Assembly (NCBI GenBank): GCA_936914845.1
Contig: CAKZGE010000003.1
Coordinates: forward strand, 372,001-436,000
Source: an uncultured Chloracidobacterium sp.
Lineage (GTDB): Bacteria > Acidobacteriota > Blastocatellia > Pyrinomonadales > Pyrinomonadaceae
Length of the DNA stretch: 64,000 nucleotides
Direction: 5' to 3'
Shown here: piece by piece, positions 44,990-53,087 of the stretch
Position numbering within the stretch: the stretch's first letter is position 1
How the letters are laid out: every line of letters starts with the position of its first letter
The notes under the pieces: generated by a model
Told to the model about the DNA's origin: nothing
Databases searched by the model: none
What the model saw: only the letters and a program-made list of their open reading frames with translations
Position numbers and translations under genes: made by a program

Positions 44990-45787
44990 ATGAAGATCGG
45001 TGTTATCGGATTGGGCATTGTCGGTTCTGCCGTCAAATACGGTTTTGAAAAGCTTGGCCACCAAGTTTCTGGCCACGATATCAAAGACGGAACCAGCATC
45101 GAGGACGTGCTCGGGGCTGAAGTGGTCTATGTTTGCGTTCCCACGCCGCAGCGCGCAGACGGCCATTGCGACACATCCGTGCTTGAAAGCGTGGTCGACG
45201 AATTGGTCAATAAATACAACTTCCCGGGCGTTATCGCCGCAAAATCGACGATCGTGCCGGGCACGACCGTGCGGCTGCAGCAGCAATTTGGCAACGACAA
45301 GATATGCCATGTGCCCGAATTTCTACGCGAACGCGCTGCCATCATCGATTTTACCGATAACCACGATATCTGTATCATCGGAACCGAATCGGACGAAGTT
45401 TTTGAAGTGGTGAAAGAATCGCATGGCTATTTTCCTGAAAAATTCATCAAGCTTTCACCGACCGAAGCCGAAATATCAAAGTATTTCAACAATGTGTATA
45501 ACGCGACGCTGATAACCTTTGCCAATGCCTTTTACGAGGTTTGCCAGGCGACCGGGGCGGATTATTCAAAGGTCAAAAATGCAATGGTTCAGCGCGAACA
45601 CATCTTCAATAAATATCTCGACTGTAATGATAATCTTCGCGGATTTGGGGGCATGTGCCTGCCGAAAGATACCAGCGCTATGGCAGCACTGGTAGCAGAA
45701 CGCGGATTGGACATTAATTTGTTCAAAGCCGTCGTCGAAGACAACAAAAATTATAAAACTACTGTTTTTGAGGGGATGCGATTGTGA
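44990..45787 (+). CDS. Short UDP-glucose/GDP-mannose dehydrogenase-family protein
   Basis: A 265-residue protein of the UDP-sugar dehydrogenase family. The NAD site is GVIGLGIVGSAVKYG. The family motif VCVPTPQ, the STIVPGTT box and the catalytic cysteine box FGGMCLPKDT are all present. It stops soon after that point, so the C-terminal UDP-binding Rossmann domain found in about 430-residue members is missing. Short versions exist in some polysaccharide clusters. The substrate is unknown. It overlaps the epimerase gene by four bases (GTGA). Confidence 0.82.
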   Translation: MKIGVIGLGIVGSAVKYGFEKLGHQVSGHDIKDGTSIEDVLGAEVVYVCVPTPQRADGHCDTSVLESVVDELVNKYNFPGVIAAKSTIVPGTTVRLQQQFGNDKICHVPEFLRERAAIIDFTDNHDICIIGTESDEVFEVVKESHGYFPEKFIKLSPTEAEISKYFNNVYNATLITFANAFYEVCQATGADYSKVKNAMVQREHIFNKYLDCNDNLRGFGGMCLPKDTSAMAALVAERGLDINLFKAVVEDNKNYKTTVFEGMRL

Positions 45788-46749
45788 AAATTTTAGTCAC
45801 GGGCTCAGAGGGCTCATTGATGCAGGCGGTAATTCCGCTGCTTTTGGAAAAAGGCCACACCGTTAAAGGTGTCGATAATTTTGCCCGGTATGGTGAGATC
45901 GAACGCGAACGCGATTATGAATTCGTCCGCGGCGACCTTACCGACCGCGAATTCGTTGATCAGGTAGTGGCCGGTGTCGATGCCGTTATTCAGGCGGCGG
46001 CTTTGATCTACGGTGTCGGCGGCTTTCATAAATATCCGGCAGATATCTTGTCGAAAGATATCACGCTGCATTCGAATATTTTGGAAAGCATGTTGAAGAA
46101 CGGAATCAATAAAATGGTGTATATCAGCTCTTCGATGGTCTATGAGCGGTGTCAAACTCATCCGAGCAAGGAAGCCGACGTCGATGAATCGCTCATTCCT
46201 TCGACCGATTACGGGCTGAGCAAATTGGTCGGCGAACGTTTGACCCAGGCATTTCACCGCCAACACGGAATGAATTTCACCATTTGGCGACCGTTCAACA
46301 TCATCACGCCGCACGAAAAAGGTGAATCGGAACTTGGCACCAGCCACGTTTTTGCTGATTACATTAAACACATTATCGTCGAGAAACAAACTACCCTGCC
46401 CATTATCGGCGATGGCGAACAGATCCGCTGTTTTACATGGATCGGCGACGTTGCTCGCGGCATAGCAGATTTCTCGTTCGACGCTCGAGCAGAAAATGAG
46501 ATATTCAATCTGGGAAATCCCGAACCTATTTCGATGAAGGCTCTTGCCGGGATCATCTATGAAAAGGCGAAGGAAAATGGTTTGGTCGATGCTGAGGGTG
46601 AATTGAAATTCGAATCAAAAATGTCCTTTAAAGATGACGTTCGCATCCGTATCCCGGATGTCAGCAAAGCCAAAGATGTGCTGGGTTGGGAACCAACGCT
46701 GAAGGCTGACGAATCGGTCGGCCGCTGTGTAGAATTGATGAAAGAATAG
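45784..46749 (+). CDS. NAD-dependent sugar epimerase/dehydratase
   Basis: A 321-residue extended SDR starting with GTG at 45784. The glycine motif is TGSEGSLMQAV instead of the usual TGxxGFIG. The catalytic triad is seen as YISSSMVY (Ser) and DYGLSKLVGE (Tyr-x-x-x-Lys). Downstream motifs RPFNIITPHE and FTWIGDVARGI bind the sugar nucleotide. It resembles GDP-mannose 3,5-epimerase/UDP-glucose 4-epimerase-like proteins. It is translationally coupled to the short dehydrogenase and probably works in the same sugar pathway. Confidence 0.87.
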   Translation: MKILVTGSEGSLMQAVIPLLLEKGHTVKGVDNFARYGEIERERDYEFVRGDLTDREFVDQVVAGVDAVIQAAALIYGVGGFHKYPADILSKDITLHSNILESMLKNGINKMVYISSSMVYERCQTHPSKEADVDESLIPSTDYGLSKLVGERLTQAFHRQHGMNFTIWRPFNIITPHEKGESELGTSHVFADYIKHIIVEKQTTLPIIGDGEQIRCFTWIGDVARGIADFSFDARAENEIFNLGNPEPISMKALAGIIYEKAKENGLVDAEGELKFESKMSFKDDVRIRIPDVSKAKDVLGWEPTLKADESVGRCVELMKE

Positions 46750-46768
46750 CCGCGGCGGCAAAAATAAA

Positions 46769-46814
46769 AGATCGGCGAAAGAAGAATTTTAACTTCCTCC
46801 GCCGATCTAATTAT
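46769..46814. terminator. Bidirectional terminator
   Basis: AGATCGGCG (46769-46777) pairs perfectly with CGCCGATCT (46800-46808), with an A-rich flank on the left and T-rich flank on the right, between the converging epimerase and zinc-ribbon genes. Confidence 0.7.
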
Positions 46815-46829
46815 TTTAAAGCAATGTCG

Positions 46830-47522
46830 CTAACGAACGCCGGTACCGCATTCCTGACAGAACTTGGTCGTTACATCCATCTCCGCCCAACATTTTGGAC
46901 ATTTGGGCTTTACGTTCTCTGATTGAACGCCGCATTCCGGACAGAATTTCGCATTTGGCGACATCGGATAAGAACACGCGAAACAGGCGATCACGTCCGG
47001 GCCCGAAGGCTTAACATATTGCGAAGAAGCAGTTTGGCTTTCAGGGCTCATGTCCACCTCTGAGGCGTAATTATATTTCATCGCCGCATCTTGCATTTGG
47101 TTTTTCAGGGCATAAGCTTTCGCCTGTGCCTGGGCCGAAGCAAGTTCTTCGTCAAATCGCGGAGCGCACGTTTCACACTGGTTTGCTTTGTCGTTCCAGC
47201 AGGCTTCCGGACAGACCCATTTTCCGCATCGGGAACATTGATGAAAGTGCTGTTTGCCTTCCTGAACCGCCGTTTGCAATGCCGAATCGTGTGCCTTGCC
47301 GCCTACCGCCCGCTGCATTTCATAGGCGGAATGTCCGGCCGAACTTGCCCAACCGCCAAAGATGCTGCCCGCCGCCCGCAGAACCGAACCTGCCGCACCG
47401 ATATAAGATGGCTGATATTGCGACATATAGCCATTGCCGCATTTATCGCAATTAAATTTGAACTGATATCCCTTATCGGTCGAAAGGTCTTGGTAATTGT
47501 TGACGAATTGGATCAAAGCCAT
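46830..47522 (-). CDS. Zinc-ribbon protein, unknown
   Basis: A 230-residue protein with several cysteine pairs. CDKCGNGY lies near the N-terminus, CSRCGKWVCPEACW with CETCA in the middle (about 95-125), and a C-terminal double zinc ribbon shows CFACSYPMSPNAKFCPECG and CPKCWAEMDVTTKFCQECG. A Gly/Ala-rich stretch (GAAGSVLRAAGSIFGGWASSAG) lies near residue 45-65. It probably binds zinc as a scaffold or adaptor. The function is not known. Confidence 0.75.
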   Translation of the reverse strand: MALIQFVNNYQDLSTDKGYQFKFNCDKCGNGYMSQYQPSYIGAAGSVLRAAGSIFGGWASSAGHSAYEMQRAVGGKAHDSALQTAVQEGKQHFHQCSRCGKWVCPEACWNDKANQCETCAPRFDEELASAQAQAKAYALKNQMQDAAMKYNYASEVDMSPESQTASSQYVKPSGPDVIACFACSYPMSPNAKFCPECGVQSENVKPKCPKCWAEMDVTTKFCQECGTGVR

Positions 47523-47638
47523 AGTTAAAGGTACCTCTTTTTAAAGATCGTCTGGTATTCAAAGATATAGTAAATTGCTCAAACAATCAAAAATTTTTTT
47601 CCTGCGGACCGCTACTTCATAATGAAAATTTACCAATA

Positions 47639-47668
47639 TTTTTGTATTACGATATAGGCCGCTATAAT
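47639..47668 (+). promoter_or_regulatory. Likely nikR promoter (nearly leaderless)
   Basis: A perfect TATAAT at 47663-47668 with a poor -35 (TTTTTG) 18 bases earlier. Transcription would start about 2 bases before the nikR ATG at 47677. Confidence 0.5.
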
Positions 47669-47676
47669 GTTCGCTT

Positions 47677-48099
47677 ATGAATGAACTTGTCCGATTTGGC
47701 GTCAGCATCGAGCCTTCACTATTGGAGCAATTTGACGAGATCGTGGAAAAGCGGGGGTATCCTACCCGGTCAGAGGCTCTTAGAGATATGATCCGCGACG
47801 CGTTGATCAAGGAAAAAATATCGATCCAAGATAATTCCGAGGTTCTCGGCAGTTTGACGCTGATCTATGACCACCACGCCGGAAAACTTCTTCAGCAGAT
47901 GAATGACATTCAGCACGAACAGCACGACATCATTCTTTCCGTGATGCATATGCATGTCAGCCACGATGACTGTATGGAAATTATCGCTCTTCGCGGCAAA
48001 GCAAGCGACATTGCCGGGCTCGCCAACAAGCTTATCAGCCTAAAAGGTATTAAAAACGGCAAATTGTTTCTTACGCTCCCTTCTTCAGATATTGCCTGA
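47677..48099 (+). CDS. nikR: Nickel-responsive regulator NikR
   Basis: A 140-residue ribbon-helix-helix/ACT-fold repressor. The N-terminal DNA-binding part is LVRFGVSIEPSLLEQFDEIV then YPTRSEALRDMIRDAL. The high-affinity Ni site residues are in HEQHDIILSVMHMHVSHDDCMEIIALRG (His, His, His, Cys pattern). It should control nickel uptake genes; the TonB receptor gene 69 bases downstream is the obvious candidate. I see no standard GTATGA-type inverted operator nearby. Confidence 0.94.
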   Translation: MNELVRFGVSIEPSLLEQFDEIVEKRGYPTRSEALRDMIRDALIKEKISIQDNSEVLGSLTLIYDHHAGKLLQQMNDIQHEQHDIILSVMHMHVSHDDCMEIIALRGKASDIAGLANKLISLKGIKNGKLFLTLPSSDIA

Positions 48100-48124
48100 T
48101 CCGGACGTGCATAGACCCTGCCAG

Positions 48125-48152
48125 CGTGTTACGATTATTCAAAACGTGCTAC
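48125..48152 (+). promoter_or_regulatory. Direct repeats before the TonB receptor gene
   Basis: CGTGTTAC (48125-48132) and CGTGCTAC (48145-48152), identical at 7 of 8 bases and with starts exactly 20 bases apart, about two helical turns. They lie just upstream of the receptor's ATG and could be regulator half-sites. Confidence 0.35.
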
Positions 48153-48168
48153 TGGGAGAGTTGTTTTT

Positions 48169-50613
48169 ATGCGTCGTATCGCTTTTATCATAGGCTGCTT
48201 ATTGATCTCGTTTCTTTCTTCGACCGCGGCTTTTTCGCAACTTACTAGGACGGCGTCAGGCATTGTGGTAGATCCGCAATTCCAACGTATTCCAAATGCC
48301 AAAATATCTATCGTCGGCGAAGATGGTTCGGAAATAGCCACCGCTACTACCGACAGCGAAGGATATTTTCGTGCGGATGTGCCCGGGGAACCATTAACAA
48401 TTTCGGTCGTTGGAAGAATCTTTAACGAAAATGCAACTAAGATATCTGCGGTCGCCGCGGCGGATAGGCTTGTCTTGAAGGTCAGCTATCGGATCGCTCC
48501 GATCGCTGAAAATGTAACGATCGAAGGCGACAGTCTTTCGCCGGAAATTGAATACCGAAATGATGTCATATATCGGAACTCACTTTTTACTCGAGATGAT
48601 CAGATCATCTTTACTTTAAACGCAGGGATCAATGCGGGCCAGCACGAAGGCGGTGGAAAATCGCTCGAAATACGTCGTTTCGGGTTCAATACTGACCACG
48701 GCGGGGTCAACGGCGGTTTGAAAATAATGGTCGATAATTTTCAGCAAAATCAGGGCACGCAGGGCCACGGCCAAGGATATCTCGGCAATCTCAAATCGCT
48801 TTCGCCGGAATTGGTTCAGGACGTATCGATAATAAATGGCCCATTCTCAGCGGTTTACGGCGATTTTTCGGGGCTTGGCGTAGTTCAGATCCGTCAGAAA
48901 GAAGAGTTGCCGGACCTGTTCACTGTCAGGCTGCAAGGCGGCGCCTTTAACACGTTTCGCGGATTTTTTGCTTACAGCCCAAAATGGGGAGCTACCGAAG
49001 GGTTCGTTGCCTATGAACCAAGCTACACGGACGGCCCTTTCGACCATCCGTTGAAATATCGCCGGGACAATGTTTCGGGAAATTTTACGTACAGATCAAG
49101 TGAGCAAAGAGCCTTGGGCGTAAAGTTCAATTTTGGCAGAAATAATTTCTATTCTTCCGGCCAGATACCGCTGGACGAGGTTATCGAAGGTCGATTGGAT
49201 CGGTTTGGTGCGATCGATCCGGAGAACGGCGGCAAAGTAAAACTTGGTACGGTAGGTGTCTTCTTTCGGCACGAGGCAGACAGCGGGGCGACCTTTAGAG
49301 CGGATGCGTATTTAAATCGAACTCTGTTTGATCTCTTTTCAAATTTCACATTCTTTTTAGCCGATCCTATCTACGGCGACGAGATACAGCAGCACGACAG
49401 CCGGCTACAGCAAACTGCAAATGTGCAATACATCTTGCCGTATAAATGGGGAAGAGATTCTTCGGTTTTAACCGTCGGCGGCGGAATGCTGTTAAATCAG
49501 ATAAACGTTGGACTTTACCCGACCGTTTCTCGTAATCCGAACCGCAAATTCTTTCCGGAAAACATCGACAATCCGAAGGTGCTTTTGACGAAAGCGAATG
49601 CCAAGGTAAACAATTTTTCGGGATATGTGCAGAACTCTTTGGATCTATTGGACGGGCATCTGCACATCGAAGCCGGTCTGCGCTTTGATAGCTTTGTGTA
49701 TAAAGTTGACGGATTTGAACTTGGCGGCATAGAAACCGGCCCGGAGCAAAAGCCGGGCTCAGCTTGCAACAGCAGCTTTGCTGATCCGGTCAACAGGGCA
49801 AATCCGTGCGCCTTGATCTTAGATGGACGTGAGAGTGCGGGAAGATTCCAACCGAAATTAGCGGTTGCCCTCACACCTTTCGAAAGGGTTCCAATAAGCT
49901 TTTATGCCAATTATGGCCGGGGCATTTCAAGCCAGGATGCGCGAGGTGTGATCAGAGATCCGAGCGGGCCGAAGATAGCAACAACGGACTTCTACCAGTT
50001 CGGCACGTCGTATAACGGGCGGCGCATTTCAGCGGTGTTTATGTCGTTTTTGATCGACCGTTCAAATGAACAAGTGTATATTCCGGATGACGGCACCATC
50101 GAATTTGCCGGCCGGTCGCGGTCCTACGGACTTGAATTTCGCAATGCTGTCCGGCTTACGAGACACCTCAGTTTTAACGCCGGGCTTACGCAGGTGATAA
50201 AAGCCTATTACCCCGGCGAATTTACAGGAGACGGAAAACGGATCGTCGTCGATTCCGCGCCGCACACAGTAGCAAACGCCGGTGTCGTTATTGGCGAGAT
50301 CCGCGGATTCAACGCGTTCGTAAATTGGCGGCATATCTCAAACTACAGGCTTGACGGCGAAGACCCGACGATCAGAGCGGCCGGAAACGACGTAGTTGAC
50401 GTATCAATGACCAAGCGGCTGAAACGATGGCTCGACCTCAATTTTTCGATCGACAATCTTCTCAACAAACGATACTACGAAACACAGAACTATTTTGAAT
50501 CGCGCGTTTTGCCGGGATCCGGATCACCTGTCGGCGAACGGATACACGCCACTCCGGGCTACCCGATAACAATAAGCGCCGGTTTGACCTTTCGCTTTGG
50601 TTCAAAACGCTAA
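48169..50613 (+). CDS. TonB-dependent outer-membrane receptor, possibly for nickel
   Basis: An 814-residue receptor with a signal peptide (about 1-24, ending AAFSQ). A carboxypeptidase-regulatory-like beta-sandwich (about 28-105, TASGIVVDPQFQRIPNAKISI) is followed by a plug domain with GGVNGGLKIMVDNF and VSIINGPFSAVYGDFSG. The rest is a beta-barrel ending in GLTFRFGSKR, with the typical terminal aromatic. This architecture is common in Bacteroidota and Acidobacteriota. The neighbouring nikR suggests uptake of a nickel complex, but the substrate is inference only. Confidence 0.9.
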   Translation: MRRIAFIIGCLLISFLSSTAAFSQLTRTASGIVVDPQFQRIPNAKISIVGEDGSEIATATTDSEGYFRADVPGEPLTISVVGRIFNENATKISAVAAADRLVLKVSYRIAPIAENVTIEGDSLSPEIEYRNDVIYRNSLFTRDDQIIFTLNAGINAGQHEGGGKSLEIRRFGFNTDHGGVNGGLKIMVDNFQQNQGTQGHGQGYLGNLKSLSPELVQDVSIINGPFSAVYGDFSGLGVVQIRQKEELPDLFTVRLQGGAFNTFRGFFAYSPKWGATEGFVAYEPSYTDGPFDHPLKYRRDNVSGNFTYRSSEQRALGVKFNFGRNNFYSSGQIPLDEVIEGRLDRFGAIDPENGGKVKLGTVGVFFRHEADSGATFRADAYLNRTLFDLFSNFTFFLADPIYGDEIQQHDSRLQQTANVQYILPYKWGRDSSVLTVGGGMLLNQINVGLYPTVSRNPNRKFFPENIDNPKVLLTKANAKVNNFSGYVQNSLDLLDGHLHIEAGLRFDSFVYKVDGFELGGIETGPEQKPGSACNSSFADPVNRANPCALILDGRESAGRFQPKLAVALTPFERVPISFYANYGRGISSQDARGVIRDPSGPKIATTDFYQFGTSYNGRRISAVFMSFLIDRSNEQVYIPDDGTIEFAGRSRSYGLEFRNAVRLTRHLSFNAGLTQVIKAYYPGEFTGDGKRIVVDSAPHTVANAGVVIGEIRGFNAFVNWRHISNYRLDGEDPTIRAAGNDVVDVSMTKRLKRWLDLNFSIDNLLNKRYYETQNYFESRVLPGSGSPVGERIHATPGYPITISAGLTFRFGSKR

Positions 50614-50642
50614 AACGCCAAAAAGAGGCTAAGGGATCTCTA

Positions 50643-51200
50643 TTGGAATTTTGCCTCATATGCACTAAACTTGGCATAGTGACAAAAGCAAACGTTTTGT
50701 GGAAGATAGGTTATCTAGGCATAGCCGGAGCAGTGTTCATGGTCGATCAGACGACCAAGGCTTGGGCTGTGCGCCGGCTTCGTTTTGAAGGCGATATGCC
50801 GCTGATACCGGGATTTCTGAATTTGGTATATGCGACCAATACGGGTGTCGCATTTTCTATGCTCGATGACCACGGCGACACGGGTCGGTGGGGGCTTTCG
50901 ATGGTGGCATTCATTGCTGCGGCACTGGTCCTTTATTTCTTTTGGCGAACTCCGCGCAATGACGACCGTGTTCTCGGGGCATTGGCTTTGCTTTTAGCCG
51001 GCATAGTCGGCAATGTTACTGATAGGATGAGGCTCGGGTTTGTGATCGATTTTATCGATGTACAGTTCGGTTCATGGCACTATCCGACCTTTAATGTGGC
51101 CGATATAGCTATTGTGACCGGTGCCCTTTTGCTGATGATAGATATGTTCTTGACCAAAAGGCGCGAAGATGCGGCTAAGGAGATGGATGCTGCTGCCTAA
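50643..51200 (+). CDS. lspA: Lipoprotein signal peptidase LspA
   Basis: 185 residues from a TTG at 50643, which has AAGGGA at good distance; the GTG at 50679 gives a more usual length of about 173. This aspartyl protease removes the signal peptide from lipoproteins after Lgt has acted. The four membrane segments and the two catalytic Asp motifs, GNVTDRMRLGFVIDFI and PTFNVADIAI, are intact, as is the N-terminal VDQTTKAW. It lies 53 bases before lgt, so the two successive enzymes of one pathway are adjacent. Confidence 0.92.
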   Translation: MEFCLICTKLGIVTKANVLWKIGYLGIAGAVFMVDQTTKAWAVRRLRFEGDMPLIPGFLNLVYATNTGVAFSMLDDHGDTGRWGLSMVAFIAAALVLYFFWRTPRNDDRVLGALALLLAGIVGNVTDRMRLGFVIDFIDVQFGSWHYPTFNVADIAIVTGALLLMIDMFLTKRREDAAKEMDAAA

Positions 51201-51253
51201 GGCGGCGTATGCGGACATCTTTCGGCAGGTGTTCGTGCTCTAAGGATTGATAG

Positions 51254-52054
51254 ATGTACCCAGAACTTTTTCGCATTGGCAGTTTCCCGATCACGAGCTA
51301 TGGCATATGGCTGGCAGCGGGAATGCTTTTTGCCCTTTTCGCTGCTTCAAGATTGGCTGCAAAAGACGGTCTTCCGCGCGAACGCATTTATGACCTTGGT
51401 CTATGGACACTACTCGGCGGCTTAGTTGGTTCAAAGTTTTTGATGTATCTGGTTGAACCGGATACGCATCTATTCTCGCTCGATTTTTTGCGCTCCGGGG
51501 GCGTCTATTACGGAGGATTGATCGGCGGGTTTCTCGCCGTTGTGCTGCTGATCAAATTCTATAAACTGCCGTTTTGGAAGGTTGCCGATGCCTTCGCACC
51601 TGCCGTTGCGCTCGGTCAGGCCTTTGGCCGGCAAGGATGCTTTGCGGCGGGTTGCTGTTGGGGAAAGCCGACCACCCTATGGTGGGGAGTTCATTTTAGC
51701 GAAAAGGGCCACGAATACACCGGCGTTCCGGTCGCCGACGGCGTTCACCTTCATCCGACTCAGTTGATCGAATCTTTCACGATGTTGGCGGTATTTGGGT
51801 TTTTGGTTTGGCTCCACCGCCACAAAAAATTTGATGGCCAGGTCTTGATCGCCTACGGGATCATCTATTCGATCTTTCGCTTTTTGATCGAATTTTTGCG
51901 AGACGATCCGCGCGGCGATCTGTGGGGATTGACGACGGCGACGGGCCTTTCCACATCACAGCTGGTAAGTTTGCTGGTGGCGTTTTCATCGATCGTGTTC
52001 ATGTTCGTTCGCTTGCGAAAACAACGCTTTTCTAAACAACCTTTGATCCGCTGA
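51254..52054 (+). CDS. lgt: Prolipoprotein diacylglyceryl transferase Lgt
   Basis: 266 residues with about seven membrane segments. The Lgt signature is FGRQGCFAAGCCWGKPT (G-R-x-x-C/N-F-x-x-x-E/G-C-C-x-G-x-P), and the HPTQLIES motif is also seen. It transfers a diacylglyceryl group from phosphatidylglycerol to the lipobox Cys. The lipoproteins encoded at 127-738 and perhaps 7938-8384 would be substrates. Confidence 0.95.
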   Translation: MYPELFRIGSFPITSYGIWLAAGMLFALFAASRLAAKDGLPRERIYDLGLWTLLGGLVGSKFLMYLVEPDTHLFSLDFLRSGGVYYGGLIGGFLAVVLLIKFYKLPFWKVADAFAPAVALGQAFGRQGCFAAGCCWGKPTTLWWGVHFSEKGHEYTGVPVADGVHLHPTQLIESFTMLAVFGFLVWLHRHKKFDGQVLIAYGIIYSIFRFLIEFLRDDPRGDLWGLTTATGLSTSQLVSLLVAFSSIVFMFVRLRKQRFSKQPLIR

Positions 52055-52078
52055 AAAAGCGACGACCTTTATAAAATT

Positions 52079-53020
52079 TTGGACCCGATCATTAATCTAA
52101 TTGCCGAAGAAGCAGATAGAAACACTCGTCTTGATGTGTTTCTTGCCGCTTATATCGAAAATTGGTCCCGGTCTCAGATCCAGAGATTGATCGATGACGG
52201 TGACGTGCTTGTAAATCAAAGACCCGTCCGATCTTCGTATAAGCTTAAGCCCGGAGATGAGGTCGATGCGGAGCTGACCGAAGCGGAAACGGCGCGCTTT
52301 GAGCCGGAGAATATTCCGCTTGATATAGTTTACGAAGACGAGTTTTTGGCGGTTATTAATAAACCGGCGGGAATGATCGTCCACCCGGGGGCGGGTGTCC
52401 CCTCAGGCACATTGGCGAATGCAATTGCCTGGCATTTTGGCCTAAAAGGCGAAACGACCGAAAATGGACATCGCGTAGGAATAGTCCATCGTCTTGATAA
52501 AGATACATCCGGCCTTATTCTGGTTGCCAAAGATGAACGAACGCAGGATGAACTTGCGGGGCAATTTCGAAAGCGCGAGGTTTTCAAAAGCTATATCGCG
52601 CTTGTCCATGGTTCGCCGGAGCTAAAGGCCGGCCGCATTGACCGGCCGATCGCCCGCGATCGGTGGCATCGAACCAAAATGACGGTTGCTGCTAACGGCC
52701 GCGAGGCGACGTCGTTATGGAAGGTCCGTCAGCGATTTGAAAAGTTCGCATTGGTTCAGGTGGAGATACAGACCGGCCGAACGCATCAAATACGCGTTCA
52801 CATGGCATCTATAAATCACCCGGTCGTCGGCGATCCGACCTACAATGAGGGCCGCGACAATACGATCGCCAATGGCGATATAAAAAAAGTCGTCGAGCGG
52901 CTCGGACGCGTTTTTCTCCACGCCGAAAAGCTTTCATTTACTCACCCCAAAAGCGGCGAACGCCTCTCTTTTACTTGTGAAATGCCGCTGGAACTGACAG
53001 AATTGCTGAAATTTCTTTGA
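52079..53020 (+). CDS. rluD: RluD-type pseudouridine synthase
   Basis: A 313-residue enzyme starting at a TTG (LDPIINLIAEEADRNTRLDVF). An S4 RNA-binding domain (about 15-75, SRSQIQRLIDDGDVLVNQ) is followed by the RluA-family catalytic domain. The catalytic Asp is in VHRLDKDTSGLILVAK, and TGRTHQIRVHMASINHPVVGDPTY closes the site. RluD acts on helix 69 of 23S rRNA; the exact target here is inferred. Confidence 0.9.
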   Translation: MDPIINLIAEEADRNTRLDVFLAAYIENWSRSQIQRLIDDGDVLVNQRPVRSSYKLKPGDEVDAELTEAETARFEPENIPLDIVYEDEFLAVINKPAGMIVHPGAGVPSGTLANAIAWHFGLKGETTENGHRVGIVHRLDKDTSGLILVAKDERTQDELAGQFRKREVFKSYIALVHGSPELKAGRIDRPIARDRWHRTKMTVAANGREATSLWKVRQRFEKFALVQVEIQTGRTHQIRVHMASINHPVVGDPTYNEGRDNTIANGDIKKVVERLGRVFLHAEKLSFTHPKSGERLSFTCEMPLELTELLKFL

Positions 53021-53027
53021 CCGCAAC

Positions 53028-53085
53028 GACTGGAACGCACGCCACTCGCGTGCAACAAAACGACTGGATTGCGTACGTTCCAGTC
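53028..53085. repeat. Intergenic palindromic element
   Basis: GACTGGAACGCACGC (53028-53042) pairs with GCGTACGTTCCAGTC (53071-53085) with one mismatch in 15. Inside, GCACGC-CACTC-GCGTGC (53037-53053) forms a second perfect hairpin. It fills the gap between the pseudouridine synthase and hexosaminidase genes. Confidence 0.55.
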
Positions 53086-53087
53086 AA

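Noticed and set aside
48100..48168. Classical NikR operator (GTATGA-N16-TCATAC)
   Set aside because: Not found here nor before nikR; only the 20-base-phased direct repeats are present.
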